DNA of 64,000 nt, from assembly GCA_024305745.1 (NCBI GenBank), contig JAHRBS010000007.1, forward strand, positions 3,720,001 to 3,784,000. Direction: 5' to 3'. The DNA is from Polyporus tsugae (taxonomy: Eukaryota; Basidiomycota; Agaricomycetes; Polyporales; Polyporaceae). Shown here piece by piece: positions 50,636-62,479 of this stretch. The translations under genes and the position numbers were made by a program. Within the stretch, counting starts at the first letter, position 1. Each line of letters begins with the position of its first letter. Below the pieces are notes generated by a model. That model was not told the origin of the DNA. It saw only the letters and a program-made list of their open reading frames with translations, and did no database searches.

Positions 50636-52143
50636 TTACTTGAACTGTCGGGAAGAAAACACGGCAAATTTAGTCCCTTGCTCTGAAGATCACCGGAGCA
50701 CTCACACTTGTGCCATCCACCCACTTCTTGCCGTCGATCTCGAGGTCCCACGCGAGCGCAGCCTCGAAGAACACCTTGTCGTCGGCGTTGCTGAGGTCGA
50801 GGCGCTTGTAGGCGTACGACTCGTAATCGGGAGCGACCTCGACCACAGGCTTGATGTCCTGGCCGCGAGCAACGAGCGCACCAGAGATCGCCGAGAAGTT
50901 CGTCTCGCCGAGAACACCGACGGAGCCGAAGAGGTAATTGCGCGATGCCTCAAGGCGGTTGAAGAAGCCCCCGATCTGGTTCGACGACATGAACGTCTGC
51001 GTGAGCTCGCCGTTGTACTTGAAGTCCACACGCCAGACGGAGAAGCCCTCGGGGTCGAAGCTACATAGTCCGAGGTCCGAGGTCACACAATGTCCCAGGG
51101 GTGAGCAAGTGAACGGATACGTACTGCTGGTGGAACCATTCCAGGGAGCCGCCGGCCCCACGGGTGTCCTTGTTGGAGTACGCGCGCTTCCAGTCCCCGA
51201 GGTTGAACGACGACTTGGGAAGAGAGTCGAGAGGGTTCTTCGGCTTGGGCTCCTTAGGGACGTCACCCTCTTCTTCCTCCGCCTCAATCTCCTTCTCCCT
51301 GCTGGTCGTTGGAGTGGGAGCAGCGGCAGGTTTCGCCTCCTTCTCCTTGCGAGGCGTGAAAGCAAGCGCCTTGTCGAGGTACTTCGTCTCGCCGTATATT
51401 TCCTTCAGCTGCGGTTGGTTGACGACGGTCTCGACGTGACGGATGACGTTGGGGATCTGGGCGCAGAGGGGCGCGTCGATGATGCCGCCCATGGCACGCT
51501 GGATCTCGGACGCGATGGTGAGGTCGGCGAGCGAGATTCGGTTATTGACGAGGAAGGTACGTGTGGCAAGATGGGAGTCGAGGGTTCTGAGGGAACGAAG
51601 TTGACGTTCACAGAGGGCGATGTGCGTCGGCTTCGAATAAGGGGTGATTTTGCCGGACACAAGGCCAAGGATGCGGCCAGTGAACGAGCCAATCTCACAC
51701 TCGGCGAAGGACACCCATTGGTCGACGAGCGCAGCCTCCTGGAGGTTAGAACCGAGGAGATTGGAGTTGGGGGCGAGGGAAGCGACTATTAAGAATAATC
51801 AGCAAATTGTTCCAAGACAGAAATAGATCTGGAATATGTTGCAGTTGACTCACTGTAGCGGGCGATGGCCGAAGCCTCGAAGAGCTTGAAGCCATCGGCG
51901 CCATCGAACGCCGGAATCTTGCTGTGGGGGAACTTGGAGAGAAATTCGGATTTCTTGTTATCCTGGTAGTGGACGTAGTTGTCAGGGAGGTCGACCTTCA
52001 ACCCACCGAGAGCGGCGGCGGCGCGGATCTGGATGGAAAGCGTTTCAATCTGCGTTCCGCGGGGAATATTGTGACTACATAGAACTTACGGTCTTGCCCT
52101 TAACCTGGTCAGGGATGGTCCAGAGGGTGCCGATGGAAGACAT
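50636..52143 (-). CDS. translation elongation factor 1-gamma (eEF1B gamma)
   Basis: Structural subunit of the eEF1B guanine-nucleotide exchange complex, recharging eEF1A with GTP. It starts MSSIGTLWTIPDQVKGK at 52143. The GST-N domain has DNYVHYQDNKKSEFLSKFP and KIPAFDGADGFKLFEASAIA. The GST-C domain has NNRISLADLTIASEIQRAMG. A Lys/Glu/Pro-rich linker follows: AFTPRKEKEAKPAAAP and EAEEEEGDVPKEPKPKNPLD. The C-terminal EF1G domain reads DWKRAYSNKDTRGAGGSLEW, FDPEGFSVWRVDFKYNGEL and YLFGSVGVLGETNFSAISGA. The final exon is only F-K-stop after DGTS, its intron ending CGACAG. Strong codon bias fits high expression. A 22-bp perfect inverted repeat lies 50-134 bp upstream of the start. Confidence 0.96.
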
Positions 52144-52192
52144 TTTGTGCGAGGTAGGGAGAATGTAGAGAGTAAGATGTAGAGCTTGCGAG

Positions 52193-52277
52193 TTTGACGA
52201 CGAATTTGAAGACCGTTCATTATATTTCGCATCTGATATCACGTGCATGTCAAAAGGTCTTCAAATTCGTCGTCAAA
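52193..52277. repeat. 22-bp perfect inverted repeat in the elongation factor 1-gamma promoter
   Basis: Arms TTTGACGACGAATTTGAAGA.. (52193-52214) and its exact reverse complement (52256-52277) enclose a 41-nt AT-rich loop. The remaining 52278-52610 shows no gene. Confidence 0.9.
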
Positions 52278-52610
52278 TTCATGACTTTGAGTGAGATCGA
52301 GCCATGTGGTACTATTGGCGTGAATACTGAGGGTAGATTCGCGCGGAAGGTTTTCCGGACGTCGCCACCCTGCGCTCTGTGAACGAAACTTGAAGCACTA
52401 CTCTACGGTCCTTTTATGGCCGAGGCAGCGTCTGTTAACAAGGTGTACCTCGCAGAGGCTACATGTTGTATGAGAGGAAAAAGCACCTTGTGTTAGGTGG
52501 AGCGCGTTACGCATCGCCGATTTGGAGGAGACAAACTTCCAGTGCAGAGCCAAGGATAACGTGGTGATAACCTCTCTGGCCTCACCTCCGGTCCAAGAGG
52601 CAACTGGCCA

Positions 52611-53624
52611 TTACTCCAACCACGCGTCCATCTTCTCCCATAGGCCCCTCTGCTCGCCTCTCCACTCCTCCGTCTTTGCCTTGACGCACTCTGCGCACAG
52701 ACCCTCCGCAGCCCAGTCGATCGCGATGATCCGCTCAAGCGTCTCCAGCGGGCGACACAGCCCGTTGTCGTCGAGCGCAGGCTGGATGACGAGGGGCATC
52801 CACTGCTCCGCGAACACGTCCGTGCATGCCATATGGCCCGCGGTCGCCACAGTGAAGAGGACAGGGGTGAAGTGCGCGACAAGCGACTCAAGGAGCGCGT
52901 CGCATCGCGCGGTGAGTTCTGGGGAAAGTCTGGTGTGTGTAGGCAGGGTTTCGGCAGCGTCTTCTAGAGACTCGTGCTCGTGGGGGTGCGTCGCGACGGT
53001 ATAGTACAGCGGCTTGCTGATCTGTAGCAGCCTAAGCTAGGGCGGGGAATAGCTAGCAAATTGGATGGACTCACGGAAGGGATGTCGTATTTCACGGAAA
53101 GGGCGAGTGCCTCTTCAGCGTGTTCTGATCGCAGGAAGGCTTCGGGATGTGCTGGAAACAATGCTTCCAGTCGGCTCTTCACGAGCGTGTGTAGAGACGG
53201 GAAGTCGAGTTGCCGCTGCGATGACACCCTCAACAGAGCCGCCAGCCTTTGAAACGACGTGGAATCATCCAGGAGGCTGTGATGGCCACCAGAAAGCGGT
53301 AAGCGGGTGGAGGAATCCACTGAAACTGGCTCACACATCATGGTAGAGATACTCGAGCAGGATCTCCAAGTCGCCACTCTTGACTTCTAGCTCATCCGGA
53401 ATGTGAACAACAACCAAGCCATCGACCAGCTTCGCGCCCTTCTCGAGATCGTCTGGCGGGTACAGGGTTGCTAGAAGCTGCGAATGGCGTTCAAGTAGCG
53501 TGCGGTGGACCTTGTAGAGATTGTCGTGCGTCTGGAGGATTAGAGACCCGTCATCCAGCCAGTACTTGTCATGTCGATGCCATTTTTGGCCCGCTTGCGT
53601 ATGAACAGCAACGGTCAAGGCCAT
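52611..53624 (-). CDS. BTB/POZ-domain protein
   Basis: Three exons. The N-terminal BTB fold starts near HDKYWLDDGSLILQTHDNLY, then VHRTLLERHSQLLATLY, VVVHIPDELEVKSGDLEILL and EYLYHDV; after an intron come SFQRLAALLRVSSQRQLDFP and ALALSVKYDIPS. This order (KVH-, then EYLY-, then an exclusion helix) is typical of the BTB proteins expanded in Agaricomycetes. The C-terminal half, including TLERIIAIDWAAEGLCAECV, carries several Cys residues and no second known domain. Role: probable adaptor for a Cullin-3 ligase or dimerisation module; partner unknown. The Met at 53624 is preferred to an in-frame Met at 53726, which is followed by Arg/Ser/Pro sequence. Confidence 0.82.
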
Positions 53625-54267
53625 AGTTGGGAGGGGAGGAAGAGCACTACGAGTGATTAGGGAGAGAGAGTTCGCGGGGAAGGCTGGGGGAGAGACTCTA
53701 TTTATCGACGCCCGTCGCGGCGACACGGTCCGGGTGAGACATGGGCGATCGGTTGGACGACGACGACTCGTCCCGCGTCCACGACGTATCGCTGTCGCTT
53801 GACTTGGATGTCCACTCTACATTCTAGGTATCCCGAAATGAAGGAGCTTGTCTACCGGCGACTTATCGAGGATTATAGACGACTTCGTGAGGGCGTGACA
53901 AACCTCTCCCACTTCTCTGACATACCATGTATACATCCACCTCCACTGCGTCCGATGCCATGGTCTATTGAGGTAAGAACGTCTCGGGACCATCGTGTGC
54001 GCCTACATCTTGCTGATTCATGTTCAAACCGCGCGCCAGCTTTTAACGGATGACATTGACGACAGGAATAGCACCCCCGCAGTTCCACCGGAAACTATAA
54101 TAAATACTTCCGCGTCTGCCCAGAGCAAGATTACACTGGGTCCCCGAAACCCACACGTATATATACTAGAAACCTGCAGAGCCTGGGATATAGTCCTGTT
54201 TCCAACATCATCTCACCACTAGCGCTCATTCCCCTACGTTCCAACAACTTCTGAAGACTCGGTCGAC
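53625..54267. other. divergent intergenic region between the BTB and NmrA genes
   Basis: 643 bp. Short open frames on the plus strand (one opening at 53743 with an Asp run) have no recognisable domain. CTATAATAAATA-like and TATATATA sequences near 54095-54170 could be core promoter elements of the NmrA gene. Confidence 0.4.
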
Positions 54268-55499
54268 ATGACAAGGCTCATTGCCGTGTGTGGCGCAACT
54301 GGGAACCAAGGTACGTCCTCCCCCATATTCTCTTCCCATCCTTAGCTAGATACATACGCCATCCGATATCATCAAGGCGGATCCGTTGCCAGACTCCTAC
54401 TACAGTACCCCGACGAATACCGCACCCGTGTCCTCACTCGGGACCCCCAGTCTCCCGCCAGCCTAGAGCTCGCCAGGCTCGGCGCAGAAGTCGTCAAAGC
54501 CGACCTTACCGTCCCTTCCGATGTGCAGGCCGCTCTGCGCGCCTGCTGGGGCGTCTTTGGCGTGACCAACTTCTACGACTCGGTGTGTACGGTTGCACCA
54601 CTGCGCCCGCGGGTCGGACACCGGCTTATTGAATCCCCCCGCGTAGAAAATCAAAGACGATCCTGGAAGCGAGGAGCAGCAAGGCAAGAACCTCGTCGAC
54701 GCCGCGCTTGAGAATGGCGTGCAGTGCTTCGTGTGGAGCACGCTCCCCAGTTCGCGGCAGATCTCCGGTGGCCGCTTCGTCTCCCGCATCTACGAGGGTA
54801 AGTCTACGACCCCTTCTCCTCCCTCTCCGCGTGCGTATGCTAACCGAACGCGCTGTCTAGGCAAATACCACGTCGACGACTACATTCGTGAGAAAGCGCT
54901 CCCCGCGACGTTCCTGTACACCGGCAACTTTTACGAGAATATGATCTTCCGATCGCACATGAAGTACAACCGCGACCTCGACCGCGTCGAGTTCGACCAG
55001 CCCATCATCAAGGGGACGACGCAGCGTGAGTGGCACCTATGTTTTCCATTTCCCTAGTTCATGACGTCATCGGCATAGTTGCGATGGTGTATGTCCAGAA
55101 GGATCTCTCTGCGGTCACTAAAGCCGTGTTCGACAGCTGGAACGCGCGGAAGGACGAGCTGAACCATCGCTACCTATACGTGGCGAACGCGCGCGTCACG
55201 CCCCTCGAGGTCCTCGCAAGCGTAAAGAAATGTAAGCTCGCACCGACCCGGACGTTGACTTCTCTGATCTTCCCTAATGCCGCCTCGCAGTGACAGGAAA
55301 AGACGGGATGTACAACGTCGTGCCAACGACAGGTGTCGCGGACCGCGACGTCATGTTCCAGCTGTATAACGAGATGGGGATGTACGGCACGAAGGCGCTT
55401 CCGGACGAGAACGTCATCAAACTGGGTGTGCGGATGCACGGTGTCGACGACTTCGTGTGCGAGATACTCGCGCCCCATCTCGGCCTATCTCTCGTGTAA
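54268..55499 (+). CDS. NmrA-like NAD(P)-binding protein
   Basis: Rossmann-fold protein of the NmrA/atypical short-chain dehydrogenase type. It begins MTRLIAVCGATGNQGGSVAR, where an intron splits the G-x-x-G-x-x-G glycine motif between Gln and Gly. The N-terminal half continues with YRTRVLTRDPQSP and LARLGAEVVKADL, then ACWGVFGVTNFYDS, GKNLVDAALENGVQCFVWST and DDYIREKALPATFLYTGNFY. The C-terminal part has DLSAVTKAVFDSWN, RYLYVANARVTPLEVL and GMYGTKALPDENV. Five short introns. Such proteins act as redox sensors or reductases; the catalytic type cannot be told here. A broken partial copy of the 3' half lies at 62480-62958. Confidence 0.85.
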
Positions 55500-57049
55500 G
55501 GTATTGCTTGTGACTGTTCACGACCGCGACCCTTTGGTACACATATGGATACTTATCCGTGTTTGGAAGAATTGGCCGCCATCCCGCGCCCGAGACAAAG
55601 TCCCCTCGGCATAGCACATTATAGCCAAAAGCCAGAATGACCTCCTGCGCGTAGGTGTCGTTCAAACAAGCCCTACGGCAGGCTCCACGTTAAAGCTGGG
55701 CTGTCCAGAAACTAAGCCTTCACATCCCGGTCGACTAAGGGGGGAAAAAAAAAGGTGCGGTTACGTTGAACTACCTGCGGCGACTCCCTCCGAAAACGCA
55801 CATTTCCTGGTGAATCAATTTACAGTCTCCGTTTCGATCGTTGATATATGACACCACGAGGGGGAAGGGAGGTACGACGTCCGCGTCCTCGACTGCGACC
55901 GCACAAGGATCCCTCGCCAAACCCACCTCAGGAATCTCAGAGCCGTCCCGAGGTCCGCCATTCGCAGATGCTGCAAGCCCGGCGTGTTGGTGTACTCCTG
56001 CGAGAGCCCGCAGTACTACAACCTGGATCGATCTCCCTTCCCTATCAACTGGTTGGTGGCGGGGACGGGGATATGCACACTGCTGCACGGGGCGTGGGTT
56101 GCGCCAGCGATCACGAGTCGCCCGGGGAGGGAGTTGGGTGTGAGCGCGCTCGCCCCTGGGCGCTCCCGCACGCGGTCGAACGTGCTCCGAGAGAGCTTGG
56201 CGGTTTGAATTCGGCGCCGCCGTATGCAACGGCCAAGTCGGGGTCGATGTGATAGACATGATTGACTATTTGTGGGCGATGTGGAGGATCCGCTCACGGC
56301 CGGTAACGACGATGCTGCACGTAAGTTACCTAAGACCAGCCAGCGATCGGATCCGCAGACGACAAGCACCCACGGGCGAGTGGAGCTGGGCCAGTGGCTG
56401 GCGGTCTGCCAATATTTCAATGTTTGGGTTTGTAGTCCTCCCCGCGCGCTAGGAGATTCTCGACTTCGTCTCCACATCTCATTCTCCAAGCGCCGTTCGT
56501 TCGAATAGGGACGTGCTCTTCTGGTCAGTTCGCTGAATGCATGCCACCAAAATTAGCTCTCTTCTGGCCTGATCATCCGAGGTCCGTGCTCGACAGCAAT
56601 GCATGCCTCTCGGCAGAGGAGTCCGGTACAAAGCGACTTCTTCGGCATATCCAGCTAGTGCCGAGCTTACTTTGTGGCGCAATACCTATCTCAGGTGAAA
56701 TTTTATGGGGAGCTTCTATCTATTTACTCATAAGACGCTGAATGACTCTCCGCTCACTGCATAGGAATACAAGTTGCCTCGAAGCACTGGGCTGTTCGCT
56801 CTCTCATTTTGCCAAATCCTCAGTGTCAGTGTTAAATGAACAGAGCTGCCGGAGCGCCGCCACGTTTCAAGGAGAAAGGAACAGACGGTCAGTCTTCGAT
56901 CTTGCGTTTGACTCCTGTCTATGTCCGCTGTCTGATATGATTTGATTCATCTCACCGCCGCGAGCTATAGGTATTATAAACGCAGTCACTCTACTCACCA
57001 TCCCCCCGATGAACTCGTCTGGTCCATAGAATCGCCGTTGCCTCACAGC
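55500..57049. other. 1.5-kb region without a supported gene
   Basis: Open frames occur on both strands around 55840-56260, the best being a plus-strand run with ESPQYYNLDRSPFPINWLV, which I could not match to a family and which lacks a clear start. It may be a remnant. No repeat seen. Confidence 0.4.
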
Positions 57050-58597
57050 ATGAAAAATACCGCCGCGACTACACTTCAGTACTACACGCCCCGGGTTTAC
57101 AACGCACTTGCTGATGTCGTATCGTCAGCATTCCTGTTTGGTGAGTTGGTTCCTCCCCCCCTTGCGCGCAACGCACAAAGTTACGAGGTCATTTTAGGGA
57201 CCCTCACAGTATTATCGGTTGTGTCTACGGGACACTTGGTGTGAGTCCAATCTCGCAATCAGGTCGCAACCATAGCCTTATTTTATTCTAGCCGCCGAGG
57301 GGTCAAGCACACCTCTACGGCATTTATGCTCGGCAGCGTGGTAGTGCTATTTGCATCGACAACAATCCATTTTGGCGCGATCGTTGCATATTCTGTAGGA
57401 TACTGTCGACTACTCAATGATGCCGTGGCAGCGCTCTCGTCGACATCCTCGACTAGTACAGCTTTGGCGCATTTTGCACAAAGTACGAAGATAAATTCCT
57501 ACATCATTAGCGTCGCCCTCGCCATCAACGTAGGTTCTCCGTTCAAATCTAACACTTATCCTTACATATTGATAATGATCAACTCCCAGGTGACAATCGG
57601 CGATGCCATCGTCTGGTGGCGGGTATGTGTCCTGTGGCGACAAAAATCTGTAATCGCTCTAGGGATAGTTCTACTCGCAGGCACCTTCGGTACGTCTTAA
57701 AGTTGGCACGGACTCGTTAGTGAAAGTGATTTGAACGCAACACTTCTATCAGGATTAGGGATTCTTTCTGTAATACACCGGAGCGCGCAGATCGATGTCT
57801 ACACGCAACTGCTCCTCCACTACGGTGATGTGTACGGAGGAATGTCTGGTGCCGTGTCTCTCCTGACAAACATGATCGCTACATTGCTGATTGGTCGAAA
57901 GGCTTGGTAAGCCCCATTTGTATCCTCTTCCGTCATGATTCATCGGCGGCTAACCACGGAATGCTTCCGCACAGGAAACACCGACAAATCCTGCGTCAGG
58001 CCCGCGGCGTTTCAAAGGGCAGATGGACCACCCCGACCATGAAGGTACTCATGTTGCTTATCGAATCCGGTACAATCTACTCAGTATTCCTTGTGAGTGA
58101 CTGCGGGATCCAACGTACTCTCGCATTCAACCGGTCGATGCTCACTAGTTCGCAACCACGTAATAGGCCGTGGCCGTGGCATACAATGGTGTGTCACGCT
58201 CACCGTCCAGCCAAACGTCAGATGCAGAGTTCGTCTCAGTGACGAGGGTATTCCTCACCGGCTGCTTTGCACCGATCTTGGTGAGTTTCTCCTGGAAACG
58301 GTCCATCGGTTTCCTTCTCTTTTAATGAGGATCTACTGTGCATCCTGGCAGGCCATTTATCCAACAATCATCATCTTCGTTGTTGCGCTCAATCGGTCGC
58401 CGATAGACCGCAGCCTCGTCAACTCGGCCGATATCATATCCAGCTTAACTTTCCGAGGCAGTTCCTCTGCCATACACCTCTCTCCGAGTAATGCTCGTTC
58501 TTCGCACACCGAGCGTGCGTCTGACAGCCCGGAGAATCAGTCCACGGAGGTGCCCCGTGCCCGAGAAAGCCCGGGGGAGATCGGTCTTGTATACTAG
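57050..58597 (+). CDS. seven-membrane-segment protein of an Agaricomycete-specific family
   Basis: Seven exons joined by consensus introns. Hydrophobic segments in order: VILGTLTVLSVVSTGHLV, FMLGSVVVLFASTTIHFGAI, INSYIISVALAINV with the conserved VTIGDAIVWWRVCVLW, VIALGIVLLAGTFGLGIL, AVSLLTNMIATLLIGRKAW, VLMLLIESGTIYSVFLAVAV and AIYPTIIIFVVALNRS. The pattern G-D-A-I-V-W-W-R after TM3, basic residues and A-W-K-H-R after TM5, and I-E-S-G in TM6 recur in a large uncharacterised family in mushrooms that looks receptor-like. The C-terminal tail is Ser-rich (AIHLSPSNARSSHTERASDS). No ligand or signalling role can be inferred. A partial tail copy lies just downstream. Confidence 0.78.
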
Positions 58598-58816
58598 GTC
58601 TTGCGTGCAGCATTCGAAAGCCTTGCGAACAGGCAAGTGTAGTGCGCAATCTCGAATAGAATACGGCCTCATCCGATTAGGCATCCCTCGACCTCAGGTT
58701 TCCGCACTGCATGAACGGCGCGCTCGTACCTGTCATCGTACGTCCAACTGTGCCATTGGCTGCCTGCAGCAACCTCTCACATCCCCGGACACCGTCCGTC
58801 CAAACAATTATCCTAG

Positions 58817-59092
58817 GCTATTCACCCCATCGTCATCATCGTCCTCGTGGCCCTGAACAGATCGCAAATCGAGAACGGGATCGCGCGGCACATCGAGTCC
58901 GATCTTCCGACGCCCAACATCGCTGTCACAGTCAACACCCTGCCACTAGCATTCACGACACGGAGAGTAGAGCGCGTCGGAGGTCGGAGGGACTGGATAT
59001 CGACGGACACGGGTCGGAAGGCGGAGACGATGCCAGCACGCGTACAGCCAAAGAACAGAAGGTCGAACAAATCATCTAACTGTATCAGGTAG
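58817..59092 (+). pseudogene. 3' exon remnant of the seven-membrane-segment family
   Basis: After an intact acceptor (CCTAG) the frame reads AIHPIVIIVLVALNRSQIEN, aligning with AIYPTIIIFVVALNRSPIDR at the start of the last exon of the upstream gene, then a diverged Ser/Arg-rich tail to a stop at 59092. The exons for TM1-TM6 are missing, so it is a truncated duplicate. Confidence 0.65.
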
Positions 59093-59431
59093 CCTCAACG
59101 AGAAGTGGAGGTGTTGATAGTGGCCGTCCCCGGGGCAATAACTTCTGGAGTCTGGACTGTACTCAACGCCCAGCGCTAATGCCAGAGACTGGGCCCCAAT
59201 TGGTTCTTCGACTCAGCCCGCGTCCGTTTTCAAGTCCGATCCTTGCGCTGTTCAGAAACAAGTTTTACACTTCAATTTAGCGATACCTTGCAAATGTGCA
59301 TCCTCGCGATTTTCCACTCCGTCCTTCCCACGGCGTCCTGCAGGCCTTCCAAGTTCCCTCGATGCGATATTAATTGATGTGTTGTATTGAAATACACCCG
59401 ACGACTCCCGCGCAACATCGCATTCATCGCG
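59093..59431. other. intergenic region
   Basis: Between the membrane-protein remnant and the 3' end of the F-box pseudogene. Nothing recognisable. Confidence 0.4.
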
Positions 59432-61406
59432 TCATTCCAAAAGGCAGTCTCCAGGCTGGCTCCGAGAAAAGCGCTCTAGTATCGTTTCGCGGCCGTACTG
59501 CCCCCGGCTAGAATCCAGAAGATCGTCCACAAATTTCATGTCCGTGCTCGCCTGCGGGGGGTCCTCGATCCTGAACCATCGCCGCTCCATATCCGAATCC
59601 GAGTCGCCGTCCGAGTGCGTATCCTCCCTCCCACCGTCGTCATCTCTGCCCCCTGCCTCATCCGAGCCCGACGCATCGGAGTCCGCGGGGCTCGAAGGGA
59701 GCGACTCGTGGCACTCGTACTCGCCCTCCGAGTCCGTCTCGTCCTCGTTCGGGATCCTCGGGTCCCCAACAGCCCCGGGCGGAAAGAACCCGATGCCGAG
59801 GTCATCCGGGGTGACCGCCCACGCGTGCTGTCGCATGTGCCACCCGTAGAACTCGGCCGTGATCCCCCCAGTCGTGGACATCAGCCAGTTGGCGCGGTCG
59901 TCCGATTCCCGGGCCCCGGGTATGTTCGAGACGTCTTCGAGCGGGCGATCCGAGCCGGGCATGTGTGCAGGGTGGAAGAACCAGGGGAAGAAATCGTACG
60001 CGTCCACCACCATGCGCACTTTCTTGAGCTGCGGGGCCCGCGACGTCGAGGCGAGGGCAATGGCGCGGTAGGTCGCCACAGATGGTCTGCCGACGATGAT
60101 GTCGAGGTAGCGGAGGGTGGGCGAGTGGATGTTGAGCGCGGTGCGTTCTCGGGGAACGACGACGACAACAAGATGCGAGATGCGGGGGCAGAGCTCGTGC
60201 AGATGTGGAAGAAGCGCGGTGTTTGCTTCCAGGTCTTGGAAAGTGTCACAGTACATGAAGTGGAGATACGTCAGCTGTTTGCCGTGTGCCTCGAGGAGAG
60301 ACGTCGGGATGTGATCGGCGTCCATGCAGGTCAGAGTTGCGAGCTGTGGCATCGTCCATTATGTGCCGACATAGCAGACGAATGGTAGAAAGTTGCAGTA
60401 GATGGAAAGCGTCTTCAGCGCAGGGAAAACGAGATCAGGGAGAGGCGAGGAGGGGTCGACGGGGTGAGCGATGATCCCGTGTGAGAAGCGTTCGAGTTTG
60501 AGAGAAGTAAGGTGCGGTGCTGAGGAAAGGATATGTGCAAGGGGCCGGAAAGAGCCTTCATATGTGGTGAGACCGGGGTGCAGGGTCGCGAGGCGGGAGT
60601 TGAGTGACTGGGCAAGGAGACTCCCAGCGCGCCGGCGTCGGACGTCGAGTATCCAAGTCGGGTTGAAAGCAGCAGGGCTGGTTAGGGCTGCGGTTCCACA
60701 AGCATAGTCATGACTCAAAAATATGAAGTCTGGATGAGGATGAGGATTGTAACTGAAGGAGAGGAGCATCGTGCACCGGCCGAGGATGTATTCGAGGTCC
60801 TCGCGCACGACACGGGCGCAGTGCGTCAGAACGACACACATATCTACACGGATGGCCCGGACGGCAAGGTTTTGTTTTCGATCTGCGCGGAAGGTGTTGG
60901 CCAGTGCCGAAATTTGACCCATCTGCCTGAGGACGACGTCCGAGTAGAGAAGCTCTGTCGCGAGAGCAGACCACGCCTTGCATACGAGGACGAGGGCCTT
61001 CTTAGTCCTCAGGGAGTCCAATCAAGGGTTCCTTGGTCCCCGGGATATGGAGGGCTCATGATGATATGGAGGGCCCGGAGGTTGAGTGAACCGGAAGATG
61101 GCGAGAAGGATTTCTTGAGGGAGCGAGGGTAACTGCAGGCCGCAATGTTGGACCTTCTCTGGGACATTAGCGAGCGTCGATGGTCTCGATAGAATATGAT
61201 CGCACCACTGTTCGCAGAGATCTTTCGGCCTCTGCTAGCCGAGAAGTGTATAGGCCAAGTACGAGTGCTTGAGCTGAGATCTTGTGCTTGTGAGCGTTGT
61301 TGGACTGGATCAGCGAAGTGTTTTCTGCGCGGAGGTGTTTGACTTCATCGATGATATCTGCGAGTGGACGTTGGAGAAATTCTTTGACTCGGGAGTCTTT
61401 TGGCAT
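59432..61406 (-). pseudogene. F-box protein gene with in-frame stops
   Basis: The first exon (61406-61167) codes a heptad-like segment DIIDEVKHLRAENTSLIQSN. The F-box follows as LPSLPQEILLAIFRFTQPP (about 61125-61070), then KALVLVCKAWSALATELLYS, SSAPHLTSLKLERFSHG and a C-terminal LRR-like region ending in an acidic tract with an Asp/Ser/Glu repeat. Two stops lie in the same frame as flanking conserved sequence: TGA at about 61024-61022 in RGPRNP-stop-LDSLRTK, where Trp (TGG) is likely, and TAA at 60361-60359 in YVGT-stop-WTMPQLATL. The second could be removed by a 36-nt intron with a poor donor, shorter than others here. The join between the heptad exon and the F-box is also out of frame without a credible intron. 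I call it a pseudogene. Confidence 0.65.
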
Positions 61407-61974
61407 GGCTGTCTGGGGACAGAATCCGGGGCTCGAGATGTTATATTCTGTACAAGGTTGTTCCGGCTAGGTTTGAATACTTCCAACACTGGTCCGTGCC
61501 ACAATACAAACAGGAGCAAACTACTCACTTTCGGGCGCTTATCAGCACCCTGTGTTCTCTTCATTGTAGGACCGCTATCTGGACATCTCTCTGCTTCACG
61601 AATGTAGAGCTTCTGCCTGGGCTGCATATTCTGCGGGACTCCAATATTGCTGTCGCTGAGCCCTCGCTCACCACCTACTAAGAATACATCATCCCCGTCA
61701 TTCGTGAGGTAGTTGGGAGGTTGGCATAGTAGTAGACGTCTTGGTGTGTGGTGAGTCGTTCTGTCTTGCTGCTTCGCAGCAGTTGTGGCCACGGCGTCAA
61801 CTCTGGACAGCTTATATTGGCTATGCGATGACACGCCTAGGTGCAGTGAGTGCCCGACTTGTCGTCCTCCGATAACGACAGGTATGGGAGACGTCGGCAG
61901 TGGGTCCCGTCGACCTGGGGGCCGAAAACCAAAACCTATCTCTAACCACATCTCTGGCAACACTCTGGCCATGA
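61407..61974. other. intergenic region
   Basis: It lies upstream of the F-box pseudogene and the membrane-protein fragment. Open frames here lack domains and conserved structure. Confidence 0.4.
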
Positions 61975-62462
61975 AACCAACTCCAGTCTCTTCCCTATAC
62001 CCGTGCACCCAGGCCGCGAGCTACTGGACATCAATGGAGATGTCATAGGACTTCTTAAGGAGACTTCAAGCATACGCACTGAGGATGTCGTCCTCGTCAT
62101 CATCGTGCTGTCCATGTTTCATGTTGGTGCGTCCTTGCTGTGTCGCCGTGTCGGGCAATACTGATTTAATTATAGGCGGATTGATCGTCCTCTCCACGAG
62201 TCTACCTATGTTCCCTCTGTGAGTGGTTCCTTGTTTGGCCTGCGGCAGTGCGACTGACGTCCGAGCGTGCAGTCGGAAGGGTCGACGCCTGTGTTATCGT
62301 GCCATTGAAGGACATTCGCTCGTCAGCTCGCATCGCTTGACATGGCTAGCAGTCAGGTGTTTGCTCGCCAGTACGATAGCTCTATATGGCTCCTCCACCG
62401 CGTTTTGGGCAACGCTGCTAGCTCATGCCATAACAGAAGCGAATTCTTCGTCGGCGCGGTGA
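61975..62462 (+). pseudogene. 5' fragment of a multi-membrane-segment protein
   Basis: Three exon-like pieces joined by consensus introns read TEDVVLVIIVLSMFHVGGLI, VLSTSLPMFPL and, after Arg/Lys, LLASTIALYGSSTAFWATLL. The last ends at a stop at 62462. The spacing of helices and basic residues resembles the first two segments of the family at 57050-58597. No start codon is present in the frame of the first piece, and everything after the second segment is missing. Confidence 0.5.
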
Positions 62463-62479
62463 ACGTACTTGGGTCGAAA

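Noticed and set aside
55771..56259. Overlapping open frames on both strands upstream of the membrane-protein gene
   Set aside because: No recognisable domain or splice structure; left as a possible remnant.
59615..60388. 257-codon plus-strand frame opposite the F-box pseudogene
   Set aside because: Antisense shadow; the Arg/Val-rich sequence has no motif.
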